From the NCBI GenBank assembly GCA_002308095.1, contig DBUV01000036.1, forward strand, positions 1 to 8,448: a DNA stretch of 8,448 nt, read 5' to 3'. Shown here in pieces: positions 5,909 to 8,448 of the stretch (position 1 is its first letter; each line of letters begins with the position of its first letter). The translations under genes and the position numbers were made by a program. Below the pieces are notes generated by a model that searched no databases, was not told the DNA's origin, and saw only the letters and a list, made by a program, of their open reading frames with translations. This DNA comes from Acidimicrobiia bacterium UBA1281. Lineage in GTDB: Bacteria; Actinomycetota; Acidimicrobiia; Actinomarinales; Actinomarinaceae.

Positions 5909-6769
5909 ATGGACGATGTAATTTGGCACAGAAAACCACTTCTATCTGAACCAGTTGCTGTTTTAGCTTTCGAAGGCTGGAGTGATGCTGGAAATACAGC
6001 CAGTGGCTGTATAGAAAATCTCTGCAACAATCATGATGTTGATCCCTTTGCTGAGGTAAATTCTGAAAACTTTTATAACTATCAGATGAGAAGACCCATT
6101 GTTGATGTAAAAGACATTGGGGAAAGAAACTTTCACTGGCCACAAACATCTTTTTATTCAATTGAGGATTATAAATCCACAAATGATGTGATCTTAGTCT
6201 TTGGAGAAGAGCCTTCAATGAGATGGAAAACATACTCTGAAAATATTGCAAATGTGTTAATTGAACTTGGTGTGAAGAAAGCTGTTACCCTTGGTGCATT
6301 TTTTGGGCAAGTTGCTCATACCCTACCTGTCCCAATTTTTGGAGTTAGTGACGATCCAACATTTAACTCTAGATACAACGTATTACCGACCAATTATTCT
6401 GGACCCACTGGCATAACTAGTGTTGTAGGCCATGAATTAAGAAACAGTGGTATAGAAACATCTGGACTATGGGCTGCAGTTCCACACTACTTAAGTTCTG
6501 GTGGGTATCCTAAGGGCATTAGTGCTTTACTTCATAAGTCAGCTGAAATTCTACAAATTGAGATTGATGATACAGGAATTCAATCAGAAGGACAGCAATT
6601 TGAAACAAAAATACAAAAGGCTATGGAAAACTCAGAAGATTTAGCTGAATATGTTTCAAAGCTTGAAGATGCGGAGCTTACAATAGAAGATAATTATTCT
6701 GACGATTCAAATGAAAGCCTTGTTCAACAGATCGAAGAATTTTTAAATAACGAGTCTGGGGAAATCTAG
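5909..6769 (+). CDS. PAC2-family protein (actinobacterial proteasome-assembly-chaperone-like)
   Basis: 286 residues, soluble. PAC2-family signatures are present in order: 'PVAVLAFEGWSDAG' (15-28), 'DPFAEVNSENFYNYQMRRP' (45-63), 'LGAFFGQVAHTLPVPI' (128-143), 'YSGPTGITSVV' (163-173) and 'GLWAAVPHYL' (186-195). The last 70 residues are acidic and probably helical. The family is named for a eukaryotic 20S proteasome assembly chaperone; nearly all Actinobacteria have it, but its bacterial role is not settled, so proteasome assembly here is inference. The ATG at 5909 is supported by the start of homology and by a -10 six bases upstream (leaderless). It ends in a TAG that shares CTAG with the stop of the convergent bS22 gene. 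It is one of the better clues to the lineage. Confidence 0.88.
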   Translation: MDDVIWHRKPLLSEPVAVLAFEGWSDAGNTASGCIENLCNNHDVDPFAEVNSENFYNYQMRRPIVDVKDIGERNFHWPQTSFYSIEDYKSTNDVILVFGEEPSMRWKTYSENIANVLIELGVKKAVTLGAFFGQVAHTLPVPIFGVSDDPTFNSRYNVLPTNYSGPTGITSVVGHELRNSGIETSGLWAAVPHYLSSGGYPKGISALLHKSAEILQIEIDDTGIQSEGQQFETKIQKAMENSEDLAEYVSKLEDAELTIEDNYSDDSNESLVQQIEEFLNNESGEI

Positions 6770-6861
6770 ACGCTTTTCTTCTTATGTCTATTTGACTTAC
6801 GACGTTTTCTATATTTATGTTTAGACATTTTTTTACGTCTTTTCTTAATCAAAGATCCCAT
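6766..6861 (-). CDS. Small basic ribosomal protein bS22-type (AURKAIP1/COX24-like), 31 aa
   Basis: A 31-codon gene, short enough to be skipped by most gene callers. The product starts 'MGSLIKKRRKKMSKHKYRK' and is about half Lys and Arg. Actinobacterial bS22 starts 'MGSVIKKRRKRMSKKKHRK', so the match over the first 19 residues is nearly complete; the family, related to the COX24 domain, binds the 30S subunit near the decoding region in mycobacteria. This bS22 is not the E. coli Sra protein that has carried the same number. The C-terminal 'RRKSNRHKKKSV' is more divergent. AAGGA lies 13 bases before the ATG, which is a long spacing, and a promoter is visible at 6896-6924. Its stop (CTA at 6766-6768 on the plus strand) overlaps the PAC2 stop by three bases. 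Confidence 0.87.
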   Translation of the reverse strand: MGSLIKKRRKKMSKHKYRKRRKSNRHKKKSV

Positions 6862-6895
6862 AAATTAAATTTTTTCCTTTTTATCTAACTGCGAA

Positions 6896-6924
6896 ATTCT
6901 AACGCATTCTCGGCATTATTTGAA
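6896..6924 (-). promoter_or_regulatory. Promoter for the bS22 gene
   Basis: On the minus strand TTCAAA (6919-6924, four of six bases) and TAGAAT (6896-6901, five of six) are separated by exactly 17 bases. Transcription would start near 6889, leaving a short leader with AAGGA before the ATG at 6861. This would let the ribosomal gene be expressed apart from the upstream kinase gene. Confidence 0.5.
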
Positions 6925-6931
6925 AATCTTT

Positions 6932-7789
6932 TTAAAGTTTTTTATTTTTTATTTGTTCTTTAGCTTTATTTAGTGCCATTTTTCCATCATTATCATTCGG
7001 AGATCTCTTTAGTGCCCACAAACCCCAAGTAATCATTGATAATATTTCAAAATATTCGAATTTTTCAATTTCTTCATTCGTTGAAATTCCAAGCTCTTCA
7101 AGTGATTGTTCTCTTAAACCAGTATCGTGATCGAAACTGTTTTGCCAAAATAAATCAGCATAATCAAAATAGTTATCACCCATTGATGAGTACTCCCAAT
7201 CAATTAAATAAGTTTTATCTTTAAAAATAATGAAGTTTCCAGGGAAAAGATCTTGGTGACAGGGTGCTTTATTGACTCCTATTTCATTAATTTTTAAAAT
7301 TACTTTTTCACCAATTTCTTTTGCTTCTTTTTCTAACATATTGGATTCATCAGCTATATTTTTAAAAACTTCCATTGGTGAGAAGTTATGTTTAAATTCT
7401 AGACCTGAATTATGTAACTTCATAAGTTCTATAAATGCATTATTTCTAAGATCAGAGTTTCTGAAATCTGAATCTTTGTAGGTATACATTTCGAAATACT
7501 CTGAAATCTTTATACCATTTTCTGCATCAAAAATAATATACGGAAGAGTCATTCCTATTTCTTGGACTAACGCGGTGTTGTATTTTTCTGATTCTCTATT
7601 AATCACATCTGGATTGTCTCCTGGTATTCGGAGGACAAATTTTTTACTATCTACTTCAACAATAAGGCTGGTGTTGGTAATACCATTTAAAGGTGTTAAT
7701 TGATATTTATTTGGATCATTTACTTTAGATATACCGTATTTGAGAAATAATTCTACAGCTTTACTAATTTCTAACATAGTCATTATCAT
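6932..7789 (-). CDS. Choline-kinase-like / APH-family phosphotransferase
   Basis: 285 residues of the protein-kinase-like fold. Near the N-terminus 'GITNTSLIVEV...FVLRIPG' (36-57) with 'INRESEK' (63-69) resembles the nucleotide-binding strands of LicA/choline kinases. The catalytic loop is H178-Q-D180-LFPG-N185 (HxDxxxxN), and D197 in 'YLIDWEYSSMGDNYFDYAD' is the metal ligand; 'IDWEY...FD-A' is typical of the choline/ethanolamine/thiamine kinase branch. It therefore probably phosphorylates a small alcohol such as choline; an aminoglycoside substrate is unlikely but not excluded. Three in-frame ATGs (7789, 7783, 7777) compete. A -10-like TATATT (7790-7795) ends six bases before 7783, which would make 7783 the leaderless start; 7789 is the longest. 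It is divergent from the small membrane protein gene and lies 70 bases upstream of bS22 on the same strand. Confidence 0.85.
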   Translation of the reverse strand: MIMTMLEISKAVELFLKYGISKVNDPNKYQLTPLNGITNTSLIVEVDSKKFVLRIPGDNPDVINRESEKYNTALVQEIGMTLPYIIFDAENGIKISEYFEMYTYKDSDFRNSDLRNNAFIELMKLHNSGLEFKHNFSPMEVFKNIADESNMLEKEAKEIGEKVILKINEIGVNKAPCHQDLFPGNFIIFKDKTYLIDWEYSSMGDNYFDYADLFWQNSFDHDTGLREQSLEELGISTNEEIEKFEYFEILSMITWGLWALKRSPNDNDGKMALNKAKEQIKNKKL

Positions 7790-7795
7790 AATATA
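7789..7795. promoter_or_regulatory. Shared AT core of two back-to-back leaderless promoters
   Basis: TAATATA serves as TAATAT (plus strand, 7789-7794), ending five bases before the ATG at 7800, and as TATATT (minus strand, 7790-7795), ending six bases before the kinase ATG at 7783. Neither gene has a Shine-Dalgarno. If correct, both -10 elements use the same base pairs, so the two promoters would exclude each other. Confidence 0.35.
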
Positions 7796-7799
7796 AGTT

Positions 7800-8000
7800 A
7801 TGGATGATCCTTTTGCACTTGATTTAACAATAAATCTACTTCTCCTTGGTTTTGGAGGAGCAATGTTCGCAGGAAGTCTATTTGCATACTTTGGCAGGAA
7901 CTACAGAGAAGAGGAGTTTTATGCTTCTCGCACACTTTTTCTTGGAAGCATAGGATTGTTTATAACTTTATGGACTGCTGCATCTATTTTAAATAATTAA
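7800..8000 (+). CDS. Small two-helix membrane protein of unknown function
   Basis: 66 residues, not recognised. Two hydrophobic segments, at about 8-30 ('[23 protein letters not shown]') and 45-64, flank a charged stretch '[13 protein letters not shown]' (32-44). The first helix is glycine-rich with small residues every few positions, which suits helix packing. No signal peptide cleavage site or catalytic motif is visible. The start at 7800 is supported by the nearby -10 and by the lack of an earlier in-frame ATG; codon use looks like its neighbours. It is 44 bases upstream of dcd on the same strand and may be co-transcribed, but a role in nucleotide metabolism should not be inferred from that. 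Confidence 0.65.
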   Translation: MDDPFALDLTINLLLLGFGGAMFAGSLFAYFGRNYREEEFYASRTLFLGSIGLFITLWTAASILNN

Positions 8001-8044
8001 AAAAACTGAAAAATAGGTTAGTATATTCAAAGAAAAAGGAAACT

Positions 8045-8448
8045 ATGCTTTCAGATGTTGATATAAAAAATGCTTTAAAAGAAAAACTAATCGAAATTGA
8101 TCCCTTAGAAGAAAGCTATATACAACCTTCTAGCGTAGATTTAAAAGTAGGTTCAGATTTTAGAGTTTTTGAAAATCATAAATATAGTCATATTGATCCT
8201 AAAGCTGAGCAACAGGACTTAACTACTTTAGTGACTGCTACAAAAGATGAGCCTTTCGTACTACACCCAGGAGAATTTGTTCTTGGAACAACTTTTGAGA
8301 AAGTAAGTTTATCCAATAAAGTTGTTGCTAGGTTAGAAGGAAAGTCTTCACTAGGAAGAATAGGACTTTTGATTCACTCAACAGCTGGGTTTGTTGATCC
8401 AGGATTTTCTGGTTATTTAACTTTGGAGCTTTCAAATGTAGCAAATTT
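8045..8448 (+). CDS. dcd: dCTP deaminase, N-terminal 134 residues (cut by window edge)
   Basis: Starts at ATG 8045 with AAAAAGGA (8033-8040) upstream. N-terminal '[11 protein letters not shown]' and '[17 protein letters not shown]' are typical of Dcd. The core motif runs from E98: '[10 protein letters not shown]' supplies the nucleotide-binding Lys, Ser and Arg, then '[13 protein letters not shown]' (111-123) and E128 in 'LTLELSN', the catalytic Glu position. The enzyme deaminates dCTP on the way to dTTP. The 'TAGF' rather than the enterobacterial 'TAHR' is like the mycobacterial enzyme, which deaminates dCTP and also hydrolyses the triphosphate to give dUMP; a bifunctional activity is therefore likely but inferred. 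The C-terminus, which closes the active site, is outside the window. Confidence 0.93.
   Translation, partial: MLSDVDIKNALKEKLIEIDPLEESYIQPSSVDLKVGSDFRVFENHKYSHIDPKAEQQDLTTLVTATKDEPFVLHPGEFVLGTTFEKVSLSNKVVARLEGKSSLGRIGLLIHSTAGFVDPGFSGYLTLELSNVAN

Noticed and set aside
6920..6965. Possible terminator after the phosphotransferase gene in the A/T-rich stretch
   Set aside because: Only homopolymer A/T runs and an imperfect AAAACTTT/AAAGATTTT repeat; no GC-bearing stem could be found.
7036..7481. Plus-strand open frames inside the phosphotransferase gene
   Set aside because: Low-complexity Phe/Ile/Ser-rich translations opposite a gene with intact kinase motifs; no ribosome-binding site or homology signal.

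Overview
This is an AT-rich window (roughly one third G+C by eye) from a compact bacterial genome. The likely source is a low-GC actinobacterium, with marine 'Candidatus Actinomarina'-type lineages a good fit. The evidence is a PAC2-family protein, a very short basic ribosomal protein of the actinobacterial bS22 type, a Dcd with the actinobacterial-style 'HSTAGF-DPGFSG' signature, several plausible leaderless starts, and almost no intergenic space. The taxonomic call is inference; there is no rRNA here.

Left end, minus strand (1-1370, transcribed right to left): an SelW/Rdx-type redox protein whose CxxC-equivalent motif is C-V-V-UGA, then a TauE/SafE-family membrane transporter, then the N-terminal part of apolipoprotein N-acyltransferase (lnt), cut by the window edge. 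The SelW gene is easily missed because it has an in-frame UGA at codon 11, exactly where this family carries Sec or Cys. A hairpin of the bacterial SECIS type follows at the expected distance. UGA also ends pepF, the transporter gene and this gene itself, so a general code change is not the explanation. The transporter starts with TTG overlapping the SelW stop by four bases, so its translation may depend on passage through the UGA.

Centre, plus strand (1408-6769): an M3A metallo-oligopeptidase; a small C/H-rich protein preceded by a perfect TGTGA-N6-TCACA palindrome (CRP/GlxR-type operator); a copper pair, copZ and copA, with overlapping reading frames; and a PAC2-family protein with a likely leaderless start. 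A bulged 12-bp hairpin spans the copA stop codon.

Right end (6766-8448): on the minus strand, a 31-residue ribosomal protein (bS22 type) whose stop interlocks with the PAC2 stop, and a choline-kinase-like/APH phosphotransferase. On the plus strand, diverging from the kinase with about ten bases between the two start codons, a two-helix membrane protein and then dCTP deaminase (dcd), truncated at the window end.

There is no stretch above 300 bases without a gene, and I saw no tRNA, rRNA, CRISPR array, insertion sequence or phage gene. The strongest candidate for something undescribed is the selenoprotein-plus-transporter arrangement at 403-1370.
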